Below are positions 39,615 to 48,007 of a stretch of 50,689 bases of DNA, piece by piece. The translations under genes and the position numbers were made by a program. Within the stretch, counting starts at the first letter, position 1; each line of letters opens with the position of its first letter. This DNA comes from a virus. The stretch covers positions 1 through 50,689 of IMG/VR virus record IMGVR_UViG_3300033146_000748. One strand, 5' to 3'. Under the pieces are notes generated by a model. It was not told where the DNA came from. It saw only the letters and a list, made by a program, of their open reading frames with translations, and did no database searches.

Positions 39615-39806
39615 TTATTTATTATATAATTCAGCTTCTTCCTTTAAGTCCTTTAATAACATTCCAAGTATCATCTGTCGTTCAAAATCTGGCAACCGAT
39701 TGGAATCTTGGATTGAAATATTTGCCTTGTGTGCCAGAATATATTGTTCTCTTATTATAGAATCAAGTGAACAATCATTTACCAAGACAAATATTAGCCG
39801 AAAAAA
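39615..39806 (-). CDS. -1 frameshift extension of the tail chaperone
   Basis: After the slippery heptamer T_TTT_TTC (39806-39800), the -1 frame reads CGG CTA ATA TTT GTC and continues for 61 codons to TAA at 39615. The predicted fusion would be about 310 residues. Its tail is helical (DSIIREQYILAHKANI, PDFERQMILGMLLKDLKEEAELYNK). This overlaps the 0-frame stop and lies between the tube and tape-measure genes, as frameshifted tail-assembly chaperones do. No convincing independent start codon is seen. Confidence 0.7.
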   Translation of the reverse strand, partial: FFRLIFVLVNDCSLDSIIREQYILAHKANISIQDSNRLPDFERQMILGMLLKDLKEEAELYNK

Positions 39807-40546
39807 TCCGTTAATGGTATCGACTGTTTAGCCGTAAAATCACAATTAATACATGATACTTCAACATCAAAATCTACACCAAACTCATTCTTCTCAAACC
39901 ACTCTTTGAATTCATCAAATTGTGAACTCATTAAATTATCAAGTATATATATCTTATCATCCAATGGAATATTATTAACATCTCCATCTGTTGAGATAAC
40001 CTTTTTTACACAACAAGCATATAAAGTTGTCGCCATCTCTATCTCTCGTTGACGACCTTTCAATTTCTTTCTCTTTACATAATTAAATGCCGCTTTCTGA
40101 TCTTCACGAGTTGGAAAATCAATTACTAAAGAAAATTTAGAATTAATTTTAATGATATTATCAATTTCTTCTTGTTTCTTTTTAACATTCAAATCATCTA
40201 AAGAAAAACTCTTTATATTATCCAATTTACATTCTGGACATTTGAAATTGAAATTGTATGTAGAACCTTTAGATATTTTTCTTATCTCTAATAATAAATA
40301 AAATCTATCTTGAAGATATAATTTATTAATATTAAACCCTTCAGTAACAACACATTCCGTTATCAATTTATCTAAAGCCTCTTCAACTATACCAACATCT
40401 GTCTCATCTTCATATATTAATATTTTTTTCATTTGACCAGTAGTAATAGGTCTAACCAATAACTTTTCACCACTACCTGGTAATGTACAAGGAAACTCGT
40501 AAGAATCAAATAAACTTCTTACATCCACAGATTTATTTTCACTCAT
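39794..40546 (-). CDS. 26: gp26-like tail/baseplate assembly protein (tail chaperone, short form)
   Basis: 250 residues. The N-terminus (VDVRSLFDSYEFPCTLPGSGEKLLVRPITTGQMKKILI) and zinc-type pairs CPEC (about 127-130) and CINC (about 233-236) fit the T4 base-plate gp26/gp51 family. It ends DFFG-stop directly after the slippery T_TTT_TTC. The gene follows the tube gene, so it corresponds to the tail-assembly chaperone position of other myoviruses. GGGAGAAA precedes the ATG. Confidence 0.8.
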   Translation of the reverse strand: MSENKSVDVRSLFDSYEFPCTLPGSGEKLLVRPITTGQMKKILIYEDETDVGIVEEALDKLITECVVTEGFNINKLYLQDRFYLLLEIRKISKGSTYNFNFKCPECKLDNIKSFSLDDLNVKKKQEEIDNIIKINSKFSLVIDFPTREDQKAAFNYVKRKKLKGRQREIEMATTLYACCVKKVISTDGDVNNIPLDDKIYILDNLMSSQFDEFKEWFEKNEFGVDFDVEVSCINCDFTAKQSIPLTDFFG

Positions 40547-40566
40547 TTATTTCTCCCTATTTTTAA

Positions 40567-41106
40567 TTAAACTGATGCGTCTGTTGCTTTTTGTCCATCA
40601 AAAATACTATCAACAATGTGATATTGATATGCAAATGTAACATCAAATGTTGAAATTTCTTTACTACTATAATCCAATGTAACTTCACCGACACCAGACG
40701 GCCATGCCTTCATTAAACTATAGGACATCACCTGTTTACCGTTTACATCAATTTGTGTTAAATCAACTTGACCAAAATATTCATCTGGTTTACCATGAAC
40801 ATTTGATGCTGGATCATGAATCTTTTTCATCCACTCCAAAAACTTACTTCTTAACTGTTGATCAACATCAGACTTAAATGAAATAGTAAAATCGGAAAAT
40901 GTATTAACCCCACCAATTTTATATTCATTTCCCTGCCAATTTGTTGTTATTGGTTCAATTGATTGTGCTGGCAAAGTTGTAGAATTAACAAGGTATGGAT
41001 GGTTATTATCAAAATTAACACCCCCACCTGTTACTTTTGCATAAAATAAATATCCTCTTGCAAAATCTTTGTATGTACCAACCATACTATCTAAATTAAA
41101 TCCCAT
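40567..41106 (-). CDS. 19: tail tube protein gp19
   Basis: 179 residues with the gp19 order: MGFNLDSMVGTYKDFARGYLFYAKVTGGG, the strand set TLPAQSIEPITTNWQGNEYKIGG, FSDFTISFKSDVDQQLRSKFLEWMKKIHDP and the C-terminal FDVTFAYQYHIVD. It forms the stacked hexameric inner tube. AGGAGGAA precedes the ATG. Length agrees with T4 gp19 (163). Confidence 0.9.
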   Translation of the reverse strand: MGFNLDSMVGTYKDFARGYLFYAKVTGGGVNFDNNHPYLVNSTTLPAQSIEPITTNWQGNEYKIGGVNTFSDFTISFKSDVDQQLRSKFLEWMKKIHDPASNVHGKPDEYFGQVDLTQIDVNGKQVMSYSLMKAWPSGVGEVTLDYSSKEISTFDVTFAYQYHIVDSIFDGQKATDASV

Positions 41107-41128
41107 TTTCTTCCTCCTATAAATTGAA

Positions 41129-41147
41129 GGGGGGAGTAAATCCCCCC
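41129..41147 (-). promoter_or_regulatory. GC-rich hairpin between sheath and tube genes
   Basis: GGGGGGA-(5)-TCCCCCC forms a 7-bp stem followed by TTCAATTT. It is the most GC-rich feature of this AT-rich region and may attenuate or protect mRNA ends to set the sheath:tube ratio. Confidence 0.5.
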
Positions 41148-41156
41148 ATTATCATA

Positions 41157-43427
41157 TTAAACAGCTGCTGCTGCCTCTTCAAATGAAGCACCTGTTTTAG
41201 TAGCAACAAAATTAAGGACAATAAATTCAGCAGTTCTTGTTGGTTTGATTAAAATATCACACCACAACTCATTTCTATCTATTCTTTCTGGTGTATTATT
41301 AGTTTCATCACAAATAACTCTAAAGTCATATATTCCTCGTCTTGACTGTACATCTCTCAAGAATGGATTAATCATATTAACTAATAAGTTTCTTGTAATT
41401 TGGTCATTAGGTTCAAATAAGAAATATTTAGCAGCCGTTGAAATTGCTTTCTCAAGAACAATAAACAATCTTCTAACATTAACACGGTTAAATGCTGAAG
41501 ATTTAGCCAACATTGTCTTTTGACCCCAAACAACCTTACCTTGTCCAGCGAATGATACAATTGGATTAATACCATTTGAATAAAGAATATCTCTATTACC
41601 TAATTTTGGATTCCACGCTAATCTTCTAACACCAGTTAAAACAGCTCTATTAAGACCAGCAGGCGCCCACCAAGGATCAGCGACATCATCAGTTTTTGCA
41701 TAGATACCAGCAATGTATCCTGACGCTGGCAACCAACGATACTTTTGATTATATTTATCATAAACTTCTATCCAGTTTCCATATACAGAAGCGTAAGATG
41801 TATTTTCATTAAATCCACCCGAAACAAATGAACCTGTTCCATTTCTCCAATCTCTCAATTGAACGGTTTCATTACCTTTATTATTAACAACCAAATTCTT
41901 TGGAACATCAAGAACTGTCATACAATCAAGTCTTTCTTCACACATAGCAATCAAATCAGACTTAACTGTTTCACTCTTTGCTGAATCAATAATAAGATTA
42001 ACATCAATTGTTTCTGGATCTTCGTATAATCTATATGCTGCGATAATTTCAGCATCAGAAGGTACACCTGTTCCATTAGATGCTCCACCAAATTGATAGA
42101 ATACATCCTGTGAAATACTAGTTGGGAAAACTTCATTAACAAACGAAGATACATCAGCTGATACTCTTACATATGCTGATTGTTGATTAACTACATCCTC
42201 AACAAATCTTTTTGCACCTGTTTCATCCAAAGCATCTGGATCAGTAGAAACATTAAAAGTTTCTCTTGTTACCCAAACAGATTTTCTTTGTGGCATTTCT
42301 TGAACCAAAATCAAAAAATCTTTATTGGATGCTAATTGAGAATCAATCTCAGCAAATGCAGAATAAGCATCACCAAATGTTGATTTGTCAAGTGTACCAT
42401 TTAACATTCCTTGTTGTGTCTCATAATCAAGGAAAGCGATACGGATGTTATCACCCCATTCACCTCTTGAACTACTAATAAACCAGAGATAATCATTAGG
42501 ATTTGAAACTTGAACGTCATCACCAAAATCATCTGGATCTTCGGATGGAAGAATTGAAAAATCAAGACACTCACCATTTATATCAAAACTTTCATCCCCA
42601 CCAGAATTAAGTACCACCTCACCATCTTCAAGTGAACCTTGTCCAGAAGTACCTGAACCTGTTACATCAGTAAAATCTACAGTAAATCCTGTACCGTGAC
42701 CACCTGTAGTTGATAATGTACCAGAAGTATATCCATGTCCACCATCTTCAATACTAAAAGTTAATACTTTACCCTCACTATCAACAGTTTCAACTTTCAA
42801 TTGAGCATCATTACTACCACCAACAACAGTAACAACATCATCAACTAAATATCCACCAACATTTAATGGATTACCAACAATTTCAGAATAAGTTGAAACA
42901 GCATTACCATTTGCAACATACCCAATACCACCTGTTAATAATTGTACAGACATAACAACACCATTAAGTACATCTAATACTTTTACCAAAGCATCAGTCA
43001 TTCCTGCAACATTACCATCAATTGATACAATTTCACCTTCAATATATCCTGTACCACCACCATTTAATGTTACTTCTGTAACTGTACCACTTTCAACAAC
43101 GGTGTCAACTGTTAACCCACTACCAGCTCCATTACCAATAGACATACTAGAAAATTCAGCACAGTCTGCCATTACTCTAGTTGCGTAAAGTTTATTTCCA
43201 TATTTCAAAAATCCTGCTGCGGACAACAAATCCTCATATGATTCATTTGTTGGTTCACCGAAAGCCGCAATTAAATCATTCTCATCGGTAATAAATGTTT
43301 GTTTTTTCTCTGCACCTTTGTATGTTTCTCTTAGTGCGATAACCCCTATACTTGTAGCAACGGCTGGAATAGTCGTAGACAAGTCAATCTCATTGACATC
43401 TACAAGTGGAGATAAATAAAAAGCCAT
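41157..43427 (-). CDS. 18: tail sheath protein gp18 with inserted beta-modules
   Basis: 756 residues. The C-terminus (DRDILYSNGINPIVSFAGQGKVVWGQKTM...VRRLFIVLEKAISTAAKYFLFEPNDQITRNLL...RNELWCDILIKPTRTAEFIVLNF) is diagnostic of gp18. The N-terminus (MAFYLSPLVDVNEIDLSTTIPAVATSIGVI) is also family-like. Residues about 97-255 are an insert of repeated GGxGY modules (LNGGGTGYIEG, LTGGIGYVANG, EDGGHGYTSG), similar to the long fibre protein. Sheath contraction drives infection; the insert probably decorates its outer surface. Confidence 0.92.
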   Translation of the reverse strand: MAFYLSPLVDVNEIDLSTTIPAVATSIGVIALRETYKGAEKKQTFITDENDLIAAFGEPTNESYEDLLSAAGFLKYGNKLYATRVMADCAEFSSMSIGNGAGSGLTVDTVVESGTVTEVTLNGGGTGYIEGEIVSIDGNVAGMTDALVKVLDVLNGVVMSVQLLTGGIGYVANGNAVSTYSEIVGNPLNVGGYLVDDVVTVVGGSNDAQLKVETVDSEGKVLTFSIEDGGHGYTSGTLSTTGGHGTGFTVDFTDVTGSGTSGQGSLEDGEVVLNSGGDESFDINGECLDFSILPSEDPDDFGDDVQVSNPNDYLWFISSSRGEWGDNIRIAFLDYETQQGMLNGTLDKSTFGDAYSAFAEIDSQLASNKDFLILVQEMPQRKSVWVTRETFNVSTDPDALDETGAKRFVEDVVNQQSAYVRVSADVSSFVNEVFPTSISQDVFYQFGGASNGTGVPSDAEIIAAYRLYEDPETIDVNLIIDSAKSETVKSDLIAMCEERLDCMTVLDVPKNLVVNNKGNETVQLRDWRNGTGSFVSGGFNENTSYASVYGNWIEVYDKYNQKYRWLPASGYIAGIYAKTDDVADPWWAPAGLNRAVLTGVRRLAWNPKLGNRDILYSNGINPIVSFAGQGKVVWGQKTMLAKSSAFNRVNVRRLFIVLEKAISTAAKYFLFEPNDQITRNLLVNMINPFLRDVQSRRGIYDFRVICDETNNTPERIDRNELWCDILIKPTRTAEFIVLNFVATKTGASFEEAAAAV

Positions 43428-43443
43428 ATTGTTTTCCTCCTAA

Positions 43444-43944
43444 TTAAATGTTTCTTATTTCATACCTATCATATATAAAGTTAGCTGATGATTCCAAGTT
43501 ATTAGAACCTTCACGGTATGTTAAACTTATTTCACCTAACATATTAATCCACACTCCTGTTAAATCCATCACCAATATTTCTTTACGGAAATTATCCAAT
43601 ATTCTGAGTGTGGCATCTACTTTATATTGGTCTGTTGATCGTCCATATCGATCCTTATTATTATTTATAAAAGTTAACCATTTGTATAATACCAACCAGT
43701 TAGAAAATGTTGAATCTACTGTAAATTGTACAAGCCAAGGTTCATATGTAATAGCACCAATATCTTGATGTATTGTTCCACCTTGCCAAGAAACATCAGT
43801 AGTATCCAATGTTAATGATGGTATAACAGTTGTATGTATATTAAGAGTTAAACCTTGTGTTTCCCTTATATTTTCACCCATAGGCACCATAGGAAAAATT
43901 AACTCAAAATTTGTTGGTGTTGCTTTATTAAGATTTGTTCTCAT
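43444..43944 (-). CDS. tail-tube-like paralogue (possible tube terminator/initiator)
   Basis: 166 residues with a tube-type sequence pattern: NFELIFPMVPMGEN...LNIHTTVIPSLTLDTTDVSWQGG...YEPWLVQFTVDSTFSNWLVLYKWLTFINNNKDRYG. The resemblance is to gp19 and gp48/gp54-type tube folds. It is encoded before the sheath, so it may cap or terminate the tube. Family assignment is uncertain. Confidence 0.7.
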   Translation of the reverse strand: MRTNLNKATPTNFELIFPMVPMGENIRETQGLTLNIHTTVIPSLTLDTTDVSWQGGTIHQDIGAITYEPWLVQFTVDSTFSNWLVLYKWLTFINNNKDRYGRSTDQYKVDATLRILDNFRKEILVMDLTGVWINMLGEISLTYREGSNNLESSANFIYDRYEIRNI

Positions 43945-43954
43945 TTATTATTTC

Positions 43955-44266
43955 CTATACTGGATGTTGTGTTGGTTGTTGAGGACCAAATTCAAGACCA
44001 CTTAAATATGCGACACCGCCCATTTCCATATTATAAACATATATATAATCAATATCATTTTGAGAATTATTTGATGGACCATACCAAGTTAAATCAAAAA
44101 CATGCCAGACATTCGGATCACGATGAGTATCATCACCAAGAATTAAATTACCATTTTTATCTCTAATCTCAATACCTGTAATTGTATGTGTTGATTTCAT
44201 TCTAACTTTATCTGGTCTATATTCAGTAAACCAAACATCATCAGGATTTAAACTACATGTAGCCAT
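43955..44266 (-). CDS. 103-residue protein, unknown
   Basis: Beta-rich with a conserved-looking ...TGIEIRDKNGNLILGDDTHRDPNVWHVFDLTWYGPSNN... No family recognised. Located between the tube-like paralogue and the decoration-like gene; likely virion associated. Confidence 0.65.
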   Translation of the reverse strand: MATCSLNPDDVWFTEYRPDKVRMKSTHTITGIEIRDKNGNLILGDDTHRDPNVWHVFDLTWYGPSNNSQNDIDYIYVYNMEMGGVAYLSGLEFGPQQPTQHPV

Positions 44267-44286
44267 TTTTTTCTCCTTATTAGTTG

Positions 44287-44868
44287 TTATGATGCATCTT
44301 CAAATGTCCAACCACTACCAGCAACATAATGTGTTCCATATAATCCACTATAATTATCAGCTGAATCCCACCATCTTTCAACAGCAACAATCAATCCATT
44401 TGAAACAATAACATCTGCACCATCAGCATCTTTAAATGAACCAGTATAACCATCAACATAATTAGTCCAAAAATTACCATTAGCATTATAAATTAATGGT
44501 TGACCTTCAGATAATTGACCTTGATCGAATTGAACATCCCATATTAATTCAAAATTAAAAGGTGAATTTTCCCAAACACCATGTTCATTATTGAAAGTTA
44601 TTATTTCGTTAAATTGGGTGGGTGCGATTGAAAAATCAACAAATACTTCAACACCCCCAGAAATAGTTCCATTTTCCCAATGAGAAGTTGAATTGTTATA
44701 TATTAAAACATCACCATTTTGTGGATTTGTCAATTCAACATTGATCATTATACCCAAATCATTAATAATATTATTTAATGTTGATGATTTAGTAATACCA
44801 CTTTGATTCAAAACTATTTTTTCAGTACCAACTACTATTGATGGTGCTGGATATTCATAAAATTTCAT
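44287..44868 (-). CDS. decoration/fibre-like protein
   Basis: 193 residues. Contains a module of the type NPQNGDVLIYNNSTSHWENGTISG and a second QPLIYNANGNFWTNYVDG, typical of repeated head-fibre or collar-fibre domains. A late promoter lies upstream (44904-44911). Probably a structural appendage. Confidence 0.65.
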   Translation of the reverse strand: MKFYEYPAPSIVVGTEKIVLNQSGITKSSTLNNIINDLGIMINVELTNPQNGDVLIYNNSTSHWENGTISGGVEVFVDFSIAPTQFNEIITFNNEHGVWENSPFNFELIWDVQFDQGQLSEGQPLIYNANGNFWTNYVDGYTGSFKDADGADVIVSNGLIVAVERWWDSADNYSGLYGTHYVAGSGWTFEDAS

Positions 44869-44881
44869 TATTTATCCTCTT

Positions 44882-45727
44882 TTATGGTTTTATTGTCTGT
44901 TCATATTTATATAGATCTTTTATAGTATCATCAATTGGTGTATCATCATCTGGTATATCAGTTGCATATGTATCACCTTGAAGTGATTGATGTCCTTTTT
45001 CACCAATAACATTATCTACATCATCACCTCTCATCTCAAAACTCTCATCATTAAGATAATAATTTTGAACAACATGATGAACTCGTTTCGCTTCTATAAT
45101 CGGTGAAAATAAATAACCTTGTACCTTAAATGTTAAAGTCCATAAAAGTATTCTATAATTTGCTTCATCTAACTCAACTGTTGCCTCTCTTGAAGCACTT
45201 TCATAAACTACTCTTAATTCCAATGAATCAGAACCCAATTCATCTTTTACACCATCAACACCTTGTATATTTAATTCAGGTATAGTAATTCTAATATATG
45301 CTTCAGGAGTAAAAAATGGAAATATCTGTTCAACTATTTGTGTAATATCAACCATATATTCTGCTGCAATTTGTAGATTGAAAGTAAAATCATAAGGAAC
45401 TGGATTGTAATATTGTTTTATGTCACCTTTATCTGATAATGATACTCTATGATTTCTATTAACTTGACGATCTTGTGCATATTCAACATTGTCAAGATCA
45501 ATTGCCATAATAGGTAACACTGTATCTCGTCTATCTTTAGCTTCTCTTAATTCAGTCCAATACCATTGTTTAGTTTTTGGTGCAAACTTTAACGGTACAT
45601 TAACATATTTTATTACTGCACCTGTATCTGGATTAAATCTTGCTATTGCAATATCATTAAACATATCAAGGAATTGAATAATCGTTTTCCTCATTATGTT
45701 ATAAAAGTAATGTTGACTGGCTGGCAT
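44882..45727 (-). CDS. 15: tail sheath stabilizer gp15
   Basis: 281 residues. The N-terminus PASQHYFYNIMRKTIIQFLDMFNDIAIARF and NVPLKFAPKTKQWYW are diagnostic for gp15, the hexameric ring at the top of the tail that fixes the contracted or extended sheath and joins the head. Length is close to T4 gp15 (272). Confidence 0.85.
   Translation of the reverse strand: MPASQHYFYNIMRKTIIQFLDMFNDIAIARFNPDTGAVIKYVNVPLKFAPKTKQWYWTELREAKDRRDTVLPIMAIDLDNVEYAQDRQVNRNHRVSLSDKGDIKQYYNPVPYDFTFNLQIAAEYMVDITQIVEQIFPFFTPEAYIRITIPELNIQGVDGVKDELGSDSLELRVVYESASREATVELDEANYRILLWTLTFKVQGYLFSPIIEAKRVHHVVQNYYLNDESFEMRGDDVDNVIGEKGHQSLQGDTYATDIPDDDTPIDDTIKDLYKYEQTIKP
44904..44911 (-). promoter_or_regulatory. T4-type late promoter
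   Basis: Exact TATAAATA within the end of gene 15, about 35 nt upstream of the decoration-like gene start. Confidence 0.6.
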
Positions 45728-45730
45728 TAA

Positions 45731-46006
45731 TTATTCCTCACAAGATAATTCCATTTCTTTTAATCTAGTATAATAATCATCACATTCAGCCAAGTGATCT
45801 AATGCAATCCTTTTGGCAATGAACTCAGAAGATGTATGTTCATATTCAACTTTAACACCCATCTTCAATTGTTCTGGATCAACATCAGCTTCAGTGATAC
45901 CTTTTTCTTTAGCTTTACCTTGATTAATAAACTCTTTAACAAAATCAATATCTGTTTCAGCAGATTCATTAATTTCATTTGGTTGTAAAAAATTAGAAAG
46001 TCGCAT
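45731..46006 (-). CDS. DUF5661-like protein
   Basis: 91 residues; the C-terminus KMGVKVEYEHTSSEFIAKRIALDHLAECDDYYTRLKEME matches a phage/bacterial helical family (DUF5661) of unknown function with a conserved EHT and DHL. It is the first gene behind a late promoter (46035-46042) of the tail operon. Confidence 0.7.
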   Translation of the reverse strand: MRLSNFLQPNEINESAETDIDFVKEFINQGKAKEKGITEADVDPEQLKMGVKVEYEHTSSEFIAKRIALDHLAECDDYYTRLKEMELSCEE

Positions 46007-46034
46007 ATCTACTCCTATAAAAAATATCTAATTG

Positions 46035-46042
46035 TATTTATA
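46035..46042 (-). promoter_or_regulatory. T4-type late promoter at the head of the tail operon
   Basis: Exact TATAAATA, about 30 nt upstream of the DUF5661-like gene. Confidence 0.7.
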
Positions 46043-46044
46043 TT

Positions 46045-46866
46045 TTATATTAATAAACTACAATACTGTGGATTAGATAATCTAAACAATCTACGATTAA
46101 TCAATAATCCAAGATTATATTCAGTACAATCAAAATAAATTCTATTTGAAAAATTATGGTAGGCACAATGAATAATAACTTTATCGTCTAAATCTATGAC
46201 AGGCATCCAAGGATACATAGAACACATTTTCTGTTTTAATTTATTATATTTTTGGAGTTGATTTATACAATGATTAGCATAAGAAGTTTTTATATGAGAA
46301 AATAATTTTATTATATCATTTTTGTGATTATTGATGGATTCACGTTCTACATACATTTTCAACCAAAAATTATTCTCATTAAATATGCCAATATAATCAA
46401 AATAATCATAATTATTTAATAAGGATTTTGTTGTAACCTCATCCAAAACAATTATGTTTTTTGAATTGATACTATTCATAAAATCCATATTATAAAATTT
46501 TATAATACTTTTCCCATCAATCTTATATACCAAATGTTCATTATATACATCAACCAAATCAATAATAGTTGGATGATTATATCTCAATAATCCATTAGAC
46601 ATTAATTGAATTTTCTTTACAGATTTATATGACTTTAATAGTAATATAAAATCATCTATATTAGATATCAACCCTATTTCACCACCCGATAATTCTACAA
46701 ATAAATTATTTGAATACATACTTAATGTTTTTATACACCACTCAAAATAATCAAGATCAACTTCAAATTTATTATTATAATTCTTATTTGATTTATTAAG
46801 ATCACAATAATAACAATTTTTGTTACACTTTTTCGTTAATAAAAATTGTACATAAAATAACTTCAT
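46045..46866 (-). CDS. radical SAM enzyme 4 of the operon
   Basis: 273 residues; CxxxCxxC is at residues 14, 18 and 21 (TKKCNKNCYYCD), then ELSGGEIGL (SAM-contacting GGE). The middle is divergent from the classical barrel. The C-terminal third has cysteines (KMCSMYPW, HCAYHNF, FDCTEY, PQYCSLLI) suggesting an auxiliary Fe-S site. Its ATG overlaps the stop of the upstream +1-frame ORF (ATGA), so that frame is evidently translated. Confidence 0.85.
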   Translation of the reverse strand: MKLFYVQFLLTKKCNKNCYYCDLNKSNKNYNNKFEVDLDYFEWCIKTLSMYSNNLFVELSGGEIGLISNIDDFILLLKSYKSVKKIQLMSNGLLRYNHPTIIDLVDVYNEHLVYKIDGKSIIKFYNMDFMNSINSKNIIVLDEVTTKSLLNNYDYFDYIGIFNENNFWLKMYVERESINNHKNDIIKLFSHIKTSYANHCINQLQKYNKLKQKMCSMYPWMPVIDLDDKVIIHCAYHNFSNRIYFDCTEYNLGLLINRRLFRLSNPQYCSLLI

Positions 46867-47039
46867 ATAACACCTGTAATTGGATCTGATATATAATTAA
46901 AAATGCTACATCTTTTTTGACACCTTATTATATTTTTATAATTATCTCTAACATATTTATTATACTCATTATTATAAGCAGATTCAAATGTGACATCATT
47001 GTTATTCAAATTAATTAAATCTTTATTCTTAATACTCAT
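46863..47039 (-). CDS. SPASM C-terminal half in +1 frame (or separate small gene), copy 1
   Basis: 58 codons beginning MSIKNKDLIN; the sequence FESAYNNEYNKYVRDNYKNIIRCQKRC fits the C-terminal end of a SPASM domain (an FxxAY...EY segment and closing CxxxC). It is in the +1 frame relative to the radical SAM gene whose stop codon it overlaps. Its own stop overlaps the next gene's ATG. No ribosome-binding site stands before the ATG, so a +1 shift during translation is one possibility. Confidence 0.6.
   Translation of the reverse strand: MSIKNKDLINLNNNDVTFESAYNNEYNKYVRDNYKNIIRCQKRCSIFNYISDPITGVI
46920..47033 (-). repeat. perfect 114-bp direct repeat, copy 1
   Basis: Identical to 47876-47989. It contains the stop codon of the upstream radical SAM gene and most of the +1-frame SPASM-like segment. 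Confidence 0.95.
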
Positions 47040-47808
47040 ATTTGTCAGTATATTTACCGACCACAGGTAAAGTATCAATCAAATCAACTGAATGAATAAC
47101 AAGATTACAACATTGATGTAATTCTCCATTATCAAATATATACAACCACCGTCCATTAAACCACGGACATTTTTTTGGTGGACTTTTAATGTATTTTGAT
47201 GTTTTATACAAAAAATCTAATGTTCCATTTTTATATTTACAATCGGATGGGGAACTCAAAATACCTTGTTCATATACCATTGAATATTGTCTTAAATAAT
47301 TTTTAACACCCAAATGATAAAAAAACTGTTCCATATTTTGATTTTCATTAAATTTAAATAATATTGTTTTTACTGTTGCATATCCTCCAGCGTCAATAAA
47401 TGTTTTAAGATTATTCAAAACAGTATTCGTATTGACACCCCTATAAGGATTTACATCATTATCAATGTCATCAATGGAAAATTGAACATAATATTTTTCA
47501 GAATTACATATACTAGCCAATTCAACCCAATATTCCTTATCACGAATACCAGCATTAGTTTCCACATTAAAATTAACATTATGATGTTTTGAAATTAATA
47601 AAAATTCAAGTCCATTTTTATGATTTATAAAGTCACCATAACTACCACAAAATTCAATATGTTTTGTATATGGATATATTTTTTTAAATGTATTTAAAGA
47701 CATATCTTTATTGATATCACCAAATCCATTAAACGTATGTCTATTACAATATTTACATTTTGCATTACATTTGGAAGTTATACCCAAATTAATATTATTA
47801 AATTTCAT
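47029..47808 (-). CDS. radical SAM enzyme 3, SPASM half out of frame
   Basis: 259 residues in frame. CxxxCxxC at residues 14, 18 and 21 (TSKCNAKCKYC), FCGSYGDF in place of GGE, VETNAGIRD, YVQFSIDDID and ATVKTIL. The C-terminus has KKCPWFNGRW and NGELHQCCNL, the first SPASM cysteines; the reading then stops at TAA just inside the 114-bp repeat. The remaining SPASM cysteines are in the +1 frame (46863-47039). The start overlaps the preceding +1-frame ORF by 11 bp. Confidence 0.85.
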   Translation of the reverse strand: MKFNNINLGITSKCNAKCKYCNRHTFNGFGDINKDMSLNTFKKIYPYTKHIEFCGSYGDFINHKNGLEFLLISKHHNVNFNVETNAGIRDKEYWVELASICNSEKYYVQFSIDDIDNDVNPYRGVNTNTVLNNLKTFIDAGGYATVKTILFKFNENQNMEQFFYHLGVKNYLRQYSMVYEQGILSSPSDCKYKNGTLDFLYKTSKYIKSPPKKCPWFNGRWLYIFDNGELHQCCNLVIHSVDLIDTLPVVGKYTDKYEY

Positions 47809-48007
47809 TTAATATAATCTCTTTTTGAGGACCAAGAATATTTTTTAAAGTAATTGAAGTAGAACAAGACATTCTACACCTTATTATATTTTTATAATTA
47901 TCTCTAACATATTTATTATACTCATTATTATAAGCAGATTCAAATGTGACATCATTGTTATTCAAATTAATTAAATCTTTATTCTTAATCAGTGGAAATT
48001 GATACAT
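47798..48007 (-). CDS. SPASM C-terminal half in +1 frame (or separate small gene), copy 2
   Basis: 69 codons from ATG 48007 (MYQFPLIKNKDLIN...). The first 44 residues share an identical stretch with copy 1, ending IIRC, then diverge (RMSCSTSITLKN...). It overlaps the upstream radical SAM gene and ends 11 bp inside the next gene's start. A weak GAG precedes the ATG. Confidence 0.6.
   Translation of the reverse strand: MYQFPLIKNKDLINLNNNDVTFESAYNNEYNKYVRDNYKNIIRCRMSCSTSITLKNILGPQKEIILNEI
47876..47989 (-). repeat. perfect 114-bp direct repeat, copy 2
   Basis: Identical to 46920-47033 while the flanking radical SAM genes are clearly diverged. Separation of start points is 956 bp. Confidence 0.95.

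Noticed and set aside
39595-39831. A plus-strand 78-codon ORF
   Set aside because: It is antisense to the -1 frameshift extension and the terminator region, with no supporting signals.
46920-47989. A diversity-generating retroelement template/variable repeat pair
   Set aside because: The two repeats are perfectly identical with no A-specific differences, and no reverse transcriptase gene is present in the window.
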